From assembly GCF_000415985.1 (NCBI RefSeq), contig NZ_KE356561.1, forward strand, positions 1,768,629 to 1,832,628: 64,000 nt of DNA, in the 5' to 3' direction. Each line of letters starts with the position of its first letter. Position 1 is the first letter of the stretch. Made by a program: the position numbers and the translations under genes. Shown in pieces: positions 32,717-42,550 of the stretch. This DNA is from Haloquadratum walsbyi J07HQW2 (lineage in GTDB: Archaea > Halobacteriota > Halobacteria > Halobacteriales > Haloferacaceae). The notes under the pieces were generated by a model. The model ran no database searches. It had not been told where the DNA came from and worked only from the letters and a program-made list of their open reading frames with translations.

Positions 32717-34387
32717 ATGAACGACTCAGATAAATACCTTATTCACGCCGCGATTACTGCAGACGGAATCGTCGAGCGCTCCGACGTCGTGGGTGCAATC
32801 TTTGGTCAGACGGAAGGATTACTCGGGGACGAACTCGATCTTCGTGATCTTCAGCAATCCTCAAAGGTTGGACGCATTGACGCCGATATCGACTCACAGA
32901 ATGGTCAGTCCTTTGGCGAGGTCACGATCGCTAGTAGTCTTGACCGTGTTCAAACAGCCATTCTTGCTGCTTCACTTGAGACAATTACTCGGGTTGGTCC
33001 ATGTGATGCAACCGTTGAAGTTACCAATATTGAGGATGTTCGACGAGCCAAGCGTCGTGCAGTCGTCGAACGAGCAAAAGAACTTCTTGTTGAATCATTC
33101 GATGAGAGTGTAATGACCTCCTCAGAAATTCTTGAAGAGGTTAAAGAAAGTGTCCGAATCGAAGAGATCGATGAATACGGCGGTCTACCCGCTGGTCCAC
33201 ACGTTTCCGACTCTGATGCGGTTATTATTGTTGAGGGACGTGCTGACGTCTTGACACTCCTTCAGTACGGTATCAAAAATGCAGTTGGGGTTGAAGGAAC
33301 CAACATTCCAGATCCAATAGCCAAGTTGACACATGATCGAACGACGACCGCTTTCTTTGATGGTGACCGCGGCGGTAATCTGATTCTCCGTGAGTTGACT
33401 CAAGTGGGTGATGTTGATTATGTTGCATTCGCTCCTGAAGATAAGTCTGTAGAAGATCTTGAGCGTGCAGCCGTATTTGATGTACTTCGAGGAAAGACCT
33501 CAATTGATGCAGTGGAAGTTGACTCCGATCAGAAAGCAGATCGTGACTCTCGTGTTGCTAACACCGGCAATACGGATATTGATCTCAAGACTGAATCAGG
33601 CAATAGCGAGGAATCATCATCTGGGACAAAGGTTACCGATGGCGAAGGAAAGATGCGCTCTAATAGCATATCAGTATCAGAATACCGCACGGATAGGTCA
33701 GTCGACAGTGATGTGGGGCAAAAAAAATCGTCTGATGTAGAAACTAATAATCGCCCGGAGGTTGGAATAAATCCAAATAATGTCGAAGAACACGACAATG
33801 ATCAACAAGTCTCAGCAGTACATGATGGTTCTCAGGTCCAATCAGAATCGATTCCCACCAATTCAGGGGCAATCGCAAATGATTTGAGTGGTGTTGATAA
33901 TGCCTCATCAGGCATAAAGCCATCACAATCACCTAACGAACCAGGAGGTAGAAACAAGACAGAAACGAATATAGACGCAGATGTAAGTCAATCTGATATT
34001 ACTAAAGATTCTGTCAGTAATTCTCAAAGCGATATTGAATCACAACCTGACACTCCTGCTGAGGAGTCCAGAGAAGTCGACTCATTGCGTGATCATGCAC
34101 GTATTGTCGTTGGTGGCAATACAGGGCGCGTTCGACTCGTTGATGAAGAATATACAACGCTTGCAGAGGCACCGGTCACGACAGCCGTTGATACGGTTGA
34201 GACAGCTGATGTCGTCCCACACGGTGTCATTGCTGATGGAGATGTCACGCAGTCGCTTCTTGATGTCGCCTCACAACGTGGCGTTAAGCAGATTGTCGCT
34301 GCATCGACAGGCGAGTTCGTGAAGCGACCTGTTGGTCTTCAGTTACGGACAGCAGATGAATTTCTTGATTCCGGTGCCGATATCTGA
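32717..34387 (+). CDS. dnaG: Archaeal DnaG-type primase (Toprim)
   Basis: MNDSDKYLIHAAITADGIVERSDVVGAIFGQTEGLLGDELDLRDLQQSSKVGRIDADIDSQNGQSFGEVTIASSLDRVQTAILAASLETITRVGPC; AVIIVEGRADVLTLLQYGIKNAVGVEGTNIP Toprim. Confidence 0.95.
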   Translation: MNDSDKYLIHAAITADGIVERSDVVGAIFGQTEGLLGDELDLRDLQQSSKVGRIDADIDSQNGQSFGEVTIASSLDRVQTAILAASLETITRVGPCDATVEVTNIEDVRRAKRRAVVERAKELLVESFDESVMTSSEILEEVKESVRIEEIDEYGGLPAGPHVSDSDAVIIVEGRADVLTLLQYGIKNAVGVEGTNIPDPIAKLTHDRTTTAFFDGDRGGNLILRELTQVGDVDYVAFAPEDKSVEDLERAAVFDVLRGKTSIDAVEVDSDQKADRDSRVANTGNTDIDLKTESGNSEESSSGTKVTDGEGKMRSNSISVSEYRTDRSVDSDVGQKKSSDVETNNRPEVGINPNNVEEHDNDQQVSAVHDGSQVQSESIPTNSGAIANDLSGVDNASSGIKPSQSPNEPGGRNKTETNIDADVSQSDITKDSVSNSQSDIESQPDTPAEESREVDSLRDHARIVVGGNTGRVRLVDEEYTTLAEAPVTTAVDTVETADVVPHGVIADGDVTQSLLDVASQRGVKQIVAASTGEFVKRPVGLQLRTADEFLDSGADI

Positions 34388-34497
34388 TATATAGATACTC
34401 ATATTGAGCACTAAAGACACAGAAATTTCATTAGTGTATGTTGGACGAGACATATCATATATCTTGAATTGCTAAAATTTTTATTATACATAATCGA

Positions 34498-35052
34498 TCA
34501 CACTAGCTTCGCGTATATGACTGCGTCTACATCACTAATTTCGTCAGTTGTTTCGCTTCGGTAAAATTCCTCGCGTCGACGTACTGGATTGAATCCGGCG
34601 CTCTCATACAATTTTCGTGCCGGAGTATTGTTGACAGCAACGTTGAGTGTGAGCCGGGTTCCAGGGGTAAGCTGAGTCATGAGTGCATTCAGTAACTGAA
34701 TTCCACGTCTTTGTCGTCGATATGCAGGATGGATAACCAACTCTGCAAGATAGGCGGTCGCTTTTCGATTGGTCATACTCATATAGTCAGTGTCTACGTC
34801 AGAACCCTCATTCGTATTGAATGTAGATTCACGCATGAGAGCGGATGTGTTAAGACCAGATTGCTCAGCACCACCGAGCCAAAGTGCATATCCAATAATA
34901 TCTGCTGTCTGTGTGGTTGAGACAAGACAACTACCAATTGTCTGGGTCTTCACAACCAGCTGAAGTAACTGTGGTGACGGTGAGAAAAGGTACTGCTGAA
35001 GTGTAATAAGCTGTGAATAGTCTTCAGAACAGGCTGGACGATACGTACTCAC
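34498..35052 (-). CDS. GNAT N-acetyltransferase (RimI-like)
   Basis: ELVIHPAYRRQRRGIQLLNALMTQLTPGTRLTLNVAVNNTPARKLYESAGFNPVRRREEFY. Confidence 0.85.
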   Translation of the reverse strand: MSTYRPACSEDYSQLITLQQYLFSPSPQLLQLVVKTQTIGSCLVSTTQTADIIGYALWLGGAEQSGLNTSALMRESTFNTNEGSDVDTDYMSMTNRKATAYLAELVIHPAYRRQRRGIQLLNALMTQLTPGTRLTLNVAVNNTPARKLYESAGFNPVRRREEFYRSETTDEISDVDAVIYAKLV

Positions 35053-36374
35053 AGCAGAGTAATTGCGCTGCCGACACTTAGGATTGCACCAATAAATGTT
35101 GCAGCTAAATTAACCGTTTCATTCCCAATATTATCACCTTCGATTGTTGCTCCAAGAATGCTGTCAGCTGTCATTCCAAGAAACCCAGCAAGCCCGATTG
35201 CGATACTACCGGTAGCACCAACTGACGGAAACAGCGCAAAGGAGACAATACCGATAATAAGACCACCAAGAATGCCAAATACCTCTCCTTGCCATGTCAC
35301 TCCACCATCAGTCCCTGGAGGCACTGGTGTTAGTGTCGTAATCAGCCGCGGATTGTCATATAGTCCACCAAGCTCTGATGAAAGTGTGTCACTGAGTGCA
35401 GCGGCAATTGAGCCGGCAAACGCATATTGAAATAACACTGGATCAACAGGAATTAATTCGCTTGCTGCAAAGCAAATAACACATAGGAGTGCAATAGCAG
35501 CGTTCCCAAGGACATTTTCGGTCCCACGTGCTCCTTCATTTTCCTCTGCAATTCCTCTTTTCTTCTTTTCATCGTATTTATATTTCGTTGAAAGTGCACC
35601 GATGCTAAAGAAGCTAATAACAACGGCAAACCATCCAAATCCACCAAGGACGATTACAAGTAGACTAAGAAGAACCCCAGAGAGCATCCCAGCCACCGAT
35701 GCAGTGCCAAGAGCATATGAAACAAACCCGAGAGCAGCTGTGACTGCCAGTGCCGCACTGAGTTCAACTGGATTAACATCGCTACCAAGATACGCAAATA
35801 GCCATAATAGAAGTCCACTTGCTAGCATTACAAGCGGGTCATCACGTTCAAAAAGCATCTCACGAAGTAACGCAGCAACAAGTGCGCCAGCAGTTGCAAG
35901 GAAAACATATCGGGGGATAGCTGGTTGAGCTCCAATGACGGTCGCTGTTGCAAACTGTCCACCAACACCAGCAAATGTTCCAGTAACAACAAATCCAGCA
36001 GTCCCCACAAATGGCTCATCAGATGTCTCAGCAATGATTCGTTTTCCGAGATTTCCATATGCAAGGATAAGAACTGATGCAACAAACAGCGAAACCGGGA
36101 GTCCAAGCTCTGTTGATAAGATTGCGAGTCCAGCAGCTGCGAGAGCAAAGCCGGCAAGTCCATTCAGCCGACCATCCTGTCTGTCGCCAGGACGGGCAAA
36201 CAACTCAAAAATCGGACCATCAGTGATCAGGAATGCAGCAATAATACCAACACCAGCGAAAGGTGCGAATGCCGCCTGACCAAGCACCGGAGCAGCGACC
36301 GCCAAGGTCCCGATAAGAGCAAATCCACCAGCCCGCCGGAGCGTGGGTTGCACATACGCCGCTATCGGCGACAT
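35049..36374 (-). CDS. DUF92 family membrane protein
   Basis: 441 aa polytopic; STKYKYDEKKKRGIAEENEGARGTENVLGNAAIALL..FAGSIAAALSDTLSSELGGLYDNPRLITTLTPVPPGTDGGVTWQGE. Confidence 0.85.
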   Translation of the reverse strand: MSPIAAYVQPTLRRAGGFALIGTLAVAAPVLGQAAFAPFAGVGIIAAFLITDGPIFELFARPGDRQDGRLNGLAGFALAAAGLAILSTELGLPVSLFVASVLILAYGNLGKRIIAETSDEPFVGTAGFVVTGTFAGVGGQFATATVIGAQPAIPRYVFLATAGALVAALLREMLFERDDPLVMLASGLLLWLFAYLGSDVNPVELSAALAVTAALGFVSYALGTASVAGMLSGVLLSLLVIVLGGFGWFAVVISFFSIGALSTKYKYDEKKKRGIAEENEGARGTENVLGNAAIALLCVICFAASELIPVDPVLFQYAFAGSIAAALSDTLSSELGGLYDNPRLITTLTPVPPGTDGGVTWQGEVFGILGGLIIGIVSFALFPSVGATGSIAIGLAGFLGMTADSILGATIEGDNIGNETVNLAATFIGAILSVGSAITLL

Positions 36375-36511
36375 GTACTTAATGGTCCCGACACGGGTTT
36401 TTGCATTTTATTTGATTGTTATCTAAACTGAATATGATCGATCTCACCGGAGAGCACCACGAATTGGAATAAATCCTGAGACATATACCATCTCATGTCA
36501 CTGGTATATAT

Positions 36512-37120
36512 GTGGGGCTCTACGATCGATATCTTTCACTCCGTCATCGATTTCATAATGCGAAGCCACCAGCACATGTAGCTGTAGTCATCACTGAACA
36601 GGATTTGCTCGAACAAGGCGCATATCAGACGCTTTCACGATTTTTTAATTGGGCATTTGAATACAGTGCAGCACGGGTAACAATCTCAGTGAGTGTTTTA
36701 GACGAGGCAGTGGTCCCGACGCTTGCCCGTGAGTTTCGCGATCTTACTACCCCACGGTCAGTGGTCGTTCGCCAGCCCGGTGATACCGAACCAGCGGATG
36801 CACCAATACAGGTCAATATCGGGTTAGGTGGTAAACGTGAATTTGCATCAGCTGTTCGCCAGGTTGCTGAAGCAGTTGATGATGGATCAATCGATCCAGA
36901 CGCAGTTGATGCAGATACAATCGAGAAGCGACTTGTTTTTGCTGATGAACCGGATTTGGTCATCAAAACTGGGGCTGAACGACTTTCTGATTTCCTTATT
37001 TGGCAATCAGTGTATTCAGAATTGTATTTTACAGATGTGAACTGGCGGGACTTCCGTCGTCGGGATTATCTTCGCGCAGTGATTGATTATCAAAAGCGTC
37101 AGCGACGGTTTGGTCAATAA
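36512..37120 (+). CDS. Divergent cis-prenyltransferase (undecaprenyl diphosphate synthase family) paralogue, probably non-catalytic
   Basis: PPAHVAVVITEQDLLEQGAY in place of (H/V)AIIQDGNRRYA; LGGKREFASAVRQVAEAVDDGSIDPDAVDADTIEKRL aligns with YGGRSELLRAARSVARDVDAGELEPSTVDAKTVESRL of uppS; C-terminus KRQRRFGQ. Confidence 0.8.
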   Translation: MGLYDRYLSLRHRFHNAKPPAHVAVVITEQDLLEQGAYQTLSRFFNWAFEYSAARVTISVSVLDEAVVPTLAREFRDLTTPRSVVVRQPGDTEPADAPIQVNIGLGGKREFASAVRQVAEAVDDGSIDPDAVDADTIEKRLVFADEPDLVIKTGAERLSDFLIWQSVYSELYFTDVNWRDFRRRDYLRAVIDYQKRQRRFGQ

Positions 37121-37148
37121 TGTAGATGATTGTTGATGGAAATATGTG

Positions 37149-38144
37149 TTAATCGGCACTGTCAGTTGAATCGGCTGGAGAGTCACGTTGTCTGGAGAGT
37201 TCAGCGGTTACCTCACGAGCGCCTGTGGCAGACAGTTGCTTTCGGAGTCGTCCGGCGACTTGACGTGCATCCTCAATCTCAGTCTTAGCGACAGCTCTGA
37301 CAAGTGCAACAGCACGCTCAGTGCGTGATTGTCGCCATGATTCTTCTCGCGACTCATATGTGCGAAGACCTCGCAGGAAGTCTGTTTTTGAAAATTCAGG
37401 CCAATACGGCGCACAAAAGTACACAGCTGCCTCATTTCCATTTGCATGCCATGGGAGGAAATTCGACGTTCTTTCATCGCCGCCTGTTCGGACAATCAAA
37501 TCAACATCGCGCGTTGTATGTCTTGAGAGCCGACTCTCGACCGTTTTGGCATCAACTGTGGATGGCTCAAGTTCACCGGCATCGACATCGCGTGCCACAC
37601 TACGAGCAGCACGGAGGAGTTCAGAGCGACCACCGTAGGCTAATGCGATATTAAGACGAAAATCATCGTATCCAGCGGTCTGTGATTCGGCGTATTTAAC
37701 AGCTGTCTGGACTCGCTGTGGAAGTCGCTCAACGTCCCCAATAGCGCCGATTCGGACACAGTTTTCATGTGTTCGTTCTGCGTCGGCAAACTCGTATAGT
37801 TTCGATTCAATAAGATCAAAAAGTGGCTGTAATTCTGCATCTGAACGATTGAAATTCTCTGTTGAAAATGCATACAGCGTCAACTCTTCGATTCCAAGGT
37901 CCTCACACCATTCGAGGACTCGTTCTGTTGTCTGTGCGCCCTCATGATGACCTTTATGCGGATCATCACCCTGTTTTCTGGCATACCGGCGATTTCCATC
38001 TTGGATAATCGCAACGTGTGTTGGTCCTTCTGTTATTTGACGCCGGAGCGCTCGTTCATAGGCGCGCTGTATAACACCACGGACACGCCAAATCATACTC
38101 ACAGGGAATGATACTGATTCATATGTGTCTTCTGTTTTATTCAT
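37149..38144 (-). CDS. uppS: Undecaprenyl/polyprenyl diphosphate synthase (cis-prenyltransferase)
   Basis: THVAIIQDGNRRYARKQGDDPHKGHHEGAQTTERVLEWCEDLGIEELTLYAFSTENFNRSDAEL..IALAYGGRSEL..IVRTGGDERTSNFLPW; true start may be the Met at 38096. Confidence 0.93.
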   Translation of the reverse strand: MNKTEDTYESVSFPVSMIWRVRGVIQRAYERALRRQITEGPTHVAIIQDGNRRYARKQGDDPHKGHHEGAQTTERVLEWCEDLGIEELTLYAFSTENFNRSDAELQPLFDLIESKLYEFADAERTHENCVRIGAIGDVERLPQRVQTAVKYAESQTAGYDDFRLNIALAYGGRSELLRAARSVARDVDAGELEPSTVDAKTVESRLSRHTTRDVDLIVRTGGDERTSNFLPWHANGNEAAVYFCAPYWPEFSKTDFLRGLRTYESREESWRQSRTERAVALVRAVAKTEIEDARQVAGRLRKQLSATGAREVTAELSRQRDSPADSTDSAD

Positions 38145-38364
38145 TTGAAGAACGATGTTCTCATGTGTACTGATTCAAAATGAAATCTAGCATCTGAAGT
38201 GGATGAGACGAAATCTTTATCAGTATATTATCAGAGCAATATATCAGCAAGAAAAATAAACTCGGTTAACGGTTCGAATATCTCTATCTGACGGTAGCAT
38301 GTATGAAATCAGAGTGCTGTTGAAGTGCGAGTGATACTTATTTTATGGACTCGTACATCTTATC

Positions 38365-38763
38365 ATGACCGATTCTATAGATGAGGATCTTTATCAGCGA
38401 ACGATGGCTCTCATCAAGCCTGGAGATGTTGAGCTCGTAGGAGCAATCGTGCATACGAATCTCGCTGGTGAGGAGGATCTTGAGATGCAAGAACTCACTG
38501 TTACAATTAATGACTGTCTCGCAGGTCATGCTGGAAAGGGAGATACATACATTTATGCTGGGAATGACTCCTCAGAATTTGCTTCAAATCAATTTCAAGG
38601 ACTGACAATTGACGATGAGTCATTTGTATGGGAATGTCAACAGCTCCTTCGAGAGGGAACATTCGATCTTGTATTCTATTATAAATCCGGACCAGCGCAA
38701 GCAGCTGTCGCAGATGATCTTGAATCAATTGAACATGTAACTGATGTGACGACAGTTCCATAA
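38365..38763 (+). CDS. Conserved haloarchaeal protein (DUF5778-like)
   Basis: 132 aa intact ORF MTDSIDEDLYQRTMALIKPGDVELVGAIVHTNLAGEEDLEMQELTVTINDCLAGHAGKGDTYIYAGNDSSEFASNQFQGL. Confidence 0.65.
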   Translation: MTDSIDEDLYQRTMALIKPGDVELVGAIVHTNLAGEEDLEMQELTVTINDCLAGHAGKGDTYIYAGNDSSEFASNQFQGLTIDDESFVWECQQLLREGTFDLVFYYKSGPAQAAVADDLESIEHVTDVTTVP

Positions 38764-38860
38764 TTACGGCTGATCATAGCATCACTTTCCGTTTATATTA
38801 TATTTTGAATTACTAATTGATGTATGTGTGTTTATGACCACTGAACGTTGAAATTTATAC

Positions 38861-39979
38861 ATGACTGAAACACAGGAGGATAAACGTAGCAATACCGCTG
38901 AGGATGGTGAAGAGTCTGATAAGACGGATGATATCACGCTGTCAACAGTAGATCGCGCTATTATCAATGGATTTCAGGGTGGGTTTCCAGTCATTGACCA
39001 GCCGTTTGAATTTGCTGCAGCCGCTTTAGCGGATCGGGGCATCGATATTGCACCAGAGGGGGTATTAAATCGAATTCAGACACTCAATAATAATGGCGTA
39101 TTGAGTCGTTTTGGTGCACTGGTAAATGCAGAAGAGATCGGAGGGACAGCAACATTAGTCGCAATGCATGCCCCTCAGAGTCGATTTGATGCAGTTGCCG
39201 AGGCAGTAAACGATCATCATGAGGTCGCACATAATTACGAACGTGAGCACCCGCATCTCAATATGTGGTTTGTCGTGAGCGTCGCAGATGCCACGCAGGT
39301 TGAGAGGGTACTCAACGAAATTGAGCAAGAAACAGGACAGGAAACATATAATATGCCAAAACAACAGGAATTTCGTGTTGAGGCAAAGTTCCTCGTTGAT
39401 GGTCCTATCGAAGATGGTGATATTGATTGTTCAAATATTGGTCCAACGCCAGAACCAATAGATCGACAGACGCTGACGCCCGCAGAGCGGGATCTAATTG
39501 TTGAGATTCAAGAAGGATTACCGGTTACCAAAACACCATATCGCGATGTTGCTGACGCCATTGATGCGGATCCATCATGGGTAATTGAGACGATTGCTCG
39601 GTTTAATCGCGAAGGCAAGATTCGGCGAGTCGGCGTGGTTCCGAATCATTACTCACTTGGATACACCGAGAATGGCATGACGGTTTGGGATGTCCCCGAT
39701 ACTCAGCTTGAGGCGGTTGGTCCGGCGATTGCCTCACTCCCATTTGTGACACATTGCTATCATCGACCGCGACACGAGGATGTATGGTCATATAATTTCT
39801 TTGCGATGACGCATGGTCGTTCTGTTGAGGAAAGTGAAAGACGAATCCAGATGATCCGTGAGAGGATGAGCAAACATTGGGAAGTTACTGATGATGATTG
39901 GGACTCACTGTTTTCAACACAGATTCTAAAGAAAACGGGTATTCGACTCGATGAACGCGCGACTGCAAATACAGCCTAA
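38861..39979 (+). CDS. ahbB: Siroheme decarboxylase, AhbA/AhbB-type domains fused (Lrp/AsnC-like fold)
   Basis: Two repeats each with HTH-like + AsnC-like domain: AIINGFQGGFPVIDQPFEFAAAALADRGI...VLSRFGALVNAEEIGG..HNYEREHPHLNMWFVVSV and DLIVEIQEGLPVTKTPYRDVADAI..IRRVGVVPNHYSLGYTENGMTVWDVPD..THCYHRPRHEDVWSYNFFAMTHGRS. Confidence 0.85.
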   Translation: MTETQEDKRSNTAEDGEESDKTDDITLSTVDRAIINGFQGGFPVIDQPFEFAAAALADRGIDIAPEGVLNRIQTLNNNGVLSRFGALVNAEEIGGTATLVAMHAPQSRFDAVAEAVNDHHEVAHNYEREHPHLNMWFVVSVADATQVERVLNEIEQETGQETYNMPKQQEFRVEAKFLVDGPIEDGDIDCSNIGPTPEPIDRQTLTPAERDLIVEIQEGLPVTKTPYRDVADAIDADPSWVIETIARFNREGKIRRVGVVPNHYSLGYTENGMTVWDVPDTQLEAVGPAIASLPFVTHCYHRPRHEDVWSYNFFAMTHGRSVEESERRIQMIRERMSKHWEVTDDDWDSLFSTQILKKTGIRLDERATANTA

Positions 39980-40077
39980 CAGAGAATATCATATGTATGA
40001 GTATGGATGATTCAGAAAAAGTATGATAATTCAACATTGATTGTTAGGAAAATATAGAAAGGACAGTTTAGAAGGGA

Positions 40078-40749
40078 ATGATCCCAGTATATCACGACTT
40101 TACTGAACAAAGAATTCTGATCTTTGGTGGCGGTCCTATCGGGGCTCGGAAAGCACGCCGATTTAGTTCTGAGGCGACCGTCATCGTCATTAGTCCAGCA
40201 TTCGCTGAGGACAACTTTGCTACTGCAGAACTGGTTCGCGCCGCACCATCACCACCAGATGTCCGTGAGTGGATTGCACGAGCGGATCCAGCACTTGTTG
40301 TCACTGCAACAGATGATAATGGACTTAACGATAGCATTGCGAGTATCACACACGAAAATAAAGTTCTTCTCAACCGCGCCGACCGATCAGAGGCAAATTC
40401 CGACGACGATCGCGGCTCACATACGGCATATGATGTCATGATTCCAGCAACCGTCGAAGACAGTCCCGTTCAGGTTGCCATTTCAACTGGCGGTCGAAGC
40501 CCAGCGCTCGCCAAATATCTTCGAGAGCAAATAGAGACTGATATTACATCCGCTGGTGCAATGGCGACCCTCACTGCCGACCTTCGTGCCGAACTCCGAG
40601 AACGTGACTGTAGTCCATCAGTTCGTCGTGATGCGATTCGTGCGGTCGTTCGGGACCCAGACGTTTGGAAGGGTTTACGTACAGAGGAAATTAATCCACG
40701 TCAAGAGGCAACGCGCGTGGTACGTAAGATAATGGGAGATGAACGATGA
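40078..40749 (+). CDS. Precorrin-2 dehydrogenase / sirohydrochlorin ferrochelatase (CysG N-terminal/Met8p-like)
   Basis: MIPVYHDFTEQRILIFGGGPIGARKARRFSSEATVIVISPAF..LVVTATDDNGLNDSIASITHENKVLLNRAD..VQVAISTGGRSPALAKYLREQIE. Confidence 0.9.
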   Translation: MIPVYHDFTEQRILIFGGGPIGARKARRFSSEATVIVISPAFAEDNFATAELVRAAPSPPDVREWIARADPALVVTATDDNGLNDSIASITHENKVLLNRADRSEANSDDDRGSHTAYDVMIPATVEDSPVQVAISTGGRSPALAKYLREQIETDITSAGAMATLTADLRAELRERDCSPSVRRDAIRAVVRDPDVWKGLRTEEINPRQEATRVVRKIMGDER

Positions 40750-42110
40750 ATAAGGGGGTCATCTGTGGTGTGCGAGTTTCCCACAACCGTGCGAGCGTTG
40801 AAGAGATTGAACTCGCAGGTGAGAGAGATAGTCAAAGTATTATGGAGACGCTTCTCACACGTCAAGGAATCACCGAATCATTCGCTATTCAAACATGTAA
40901 TCGGTCAGAAGCGTACGTTGTTGCCGATGGCGCAGTTGCAGGTCGACGTGCACTCGCGAATTTTGCACCCAGCGTGCGTGATGGTGCCGTCATTGAAATG
41001 TCTCATGAGGAAAGTCTCCGACATTTACTCCGAGTAGCAACCGGACTTGAATCGCTCGTATTAGGTGAGGATCAGATTCTCGGACAATTCAAACGCGCGG
41101 TTGAGATAGCCCGTGGGATTGGTGCACTCGGTCCTATGCTGGATGCTGGTGTGACAAAAGCAATTCATGTTGGTGAACGAGCACGAAATGAAACCTCGAT
41201 TAATGAAGGTGCAGTCTCAATCGGATCCGCAGCTGTCCGACTAGCCGAACAGTCAATCGGACTCAAGGGTCGGAAGGCACTGGTTGTTGGTGCTGGTGAA
41301 ATGGGTTCATTAGTCGCTGAGTCACTTGGATCGACTGATGTATCTGAGATTGTCATCGCAAATCGAACTATCGAGAACGCTGAGTCAGTTGCTGATACGA
41401 TTAATACTGCATCTCATGCGGTATCACTTGATTCTCTGCAAGAAGTCATCAATGAGGCTTCAATTATCATGACCGCGACAGGCTATGCAGAGTATCTCAT
41501 CAAGCCCGCAGATATTGATGGTACCGGTGAGACATTTATCATTGATCTTGCACAGCCACGAAACGTGCATCCAGCGGCTGCCGATATTGGGAACGCCATT
41601 GTTCGGGATATTGATGCTCTCGAGTCAATCACACAGGAAACAGAGGCATCTCGACAGGCTGCTGCACGAGAAGTTGATGCGATGATTGATAAGGAGTTTG
41701 ACCGACTTCTGGAGTCATATAAGCGTCAGCGGGCTGATGAGGCAATCAGTGAAATGTATGAAGCTGCAGAGCATATCAAACGTCACGAGGTTGAAACAGC
41801 GCTTGAAAAACTGGAGACACAGGGCACATTAACCGATAGCCAGCGTGAGACAATCACATCAATGGCGGATACATTAATTAATCAGTTACTTGCAGCACCG
41901 ACAAAGAGTCTCCGGGATGCGGCTGCTGAGGATGATTGGACGACGATTCAAACCGCTATGACGCTTTTCGACCCTGATTTCGGTGGCAGTGCACCGCAGC
42001 CGGATCGTCCTGATGATATCCCACGAGCAGCCGAGCGTGGCGACATTTCGGGTGATGACCTTCCTGATGATGTTCCAAATCACATCGCAGAGAAGATTTC
42101 TGATGGTTGA
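40746..42110 (+). CDS. hemA: Glutamyl-tRNA reductase
   Basis: AIQTCNRSEAYVV; HLLRVATGLESLVLGEDQILGQFKRA; ALVVGAGEMGSLVAESL; overlaps upstream gene by ATGA. Confidence 0.96.
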   Translation: MNKGVICGVRVSHNRASVEEIELAGERDSQSIMETLLTRQGITESFAIQTCNRSEAYVVADGAVAGRRALANFAPSVRDGAVIEMSHEESLRHLLRVATGLESLVLGEDQILGQFKRAVEIARGIGALGPMLDAGVTKAIHVGERARNETSINEGAVSIGSAAVRLAEQSIGLKGRKALVVGAGEMGSLVAESLGSTDVSEIVIANRTIENAESVADTINTASHAVSLDSLQEVINEASIIMTATGYAEYLIKPADIDGTGETFIIDLAQPRNVHPAAADIGNAIVRDIDALESITQETEASRQAAAREVDAMIDKEFDRLLESYKRQRADEAISEMYEAAEHIKRHEVETALEKLETQGTLTDSQRETITSMADTLINQLLAAPTKSLRDAAAEDDWTTIQTAMTLFDPDFGGSAPQPDRPDDIPRAAERGDISGDDLPDDVPNHIAEKISDG

Positions 42111-42235
42111 GTTACAGAGGTTACTCATCAAAGCGGTGTAGTAGTTAGTATCTGACACAATTTACTTGTCAGAGATTCGCTTTGCATGATAGCCGAACGA
42201 TTATTGAGGTGGCATATCGTAGATAAATTTATTGT

Positions 42236-42511
42236 ATGAGTACATTATTGTCTGATGAGGAAATCGAAACCGCCCTACCACCAGAATGGGAGCGCGATGG
42301 GGATGAAATCGTCCGAGTATTTGATTTTGATGCGTACCTTTCTGGTGTTGAGTTTGTATCAACAGTTGGTGAGATCGCTGAAGATGCATTTCATCATCCA
42401 GAGATCAGTCTTCGATATGGTGAGGTTGAAATTCGTCTCACGACTCACGATGCCGGTGGCATTACTGAGAACGATACTGATCTTGCGGCACGATTTGACG
42501 AGGCATACTAA
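42236..42511 (+). CDS. 4a-hydroxytetrahydrobiopterin dehydratase
   Basis: MSTLLSDEEIETALPPEWERDGDEIVRVFDFDAYLSGVEFVSTVGEIAEDAFHHPEISLRYGEVEIRLTTHDAGGITENDTDLAARFD. Confidence 0.93.
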   Translation: MSTLLSDEEIETALPPEWERDGDEIVRVFDFDAYLSGVEFVSTVGEIAEDAFHHPEISLRYGEVEIRLTTHDAGGITENDTDLAARFDEAY

Positions 42512-42550
42512 ATTGCGTTTAAGAAATTACATGATAGCGCACTCTAGATA

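Noticed and set aside
32475-32720. 81-aa ORF upstream of dnaG
   Set aside because: Composition unlike haloarchaeal proteins, overlaps the likely dnaG promoter.
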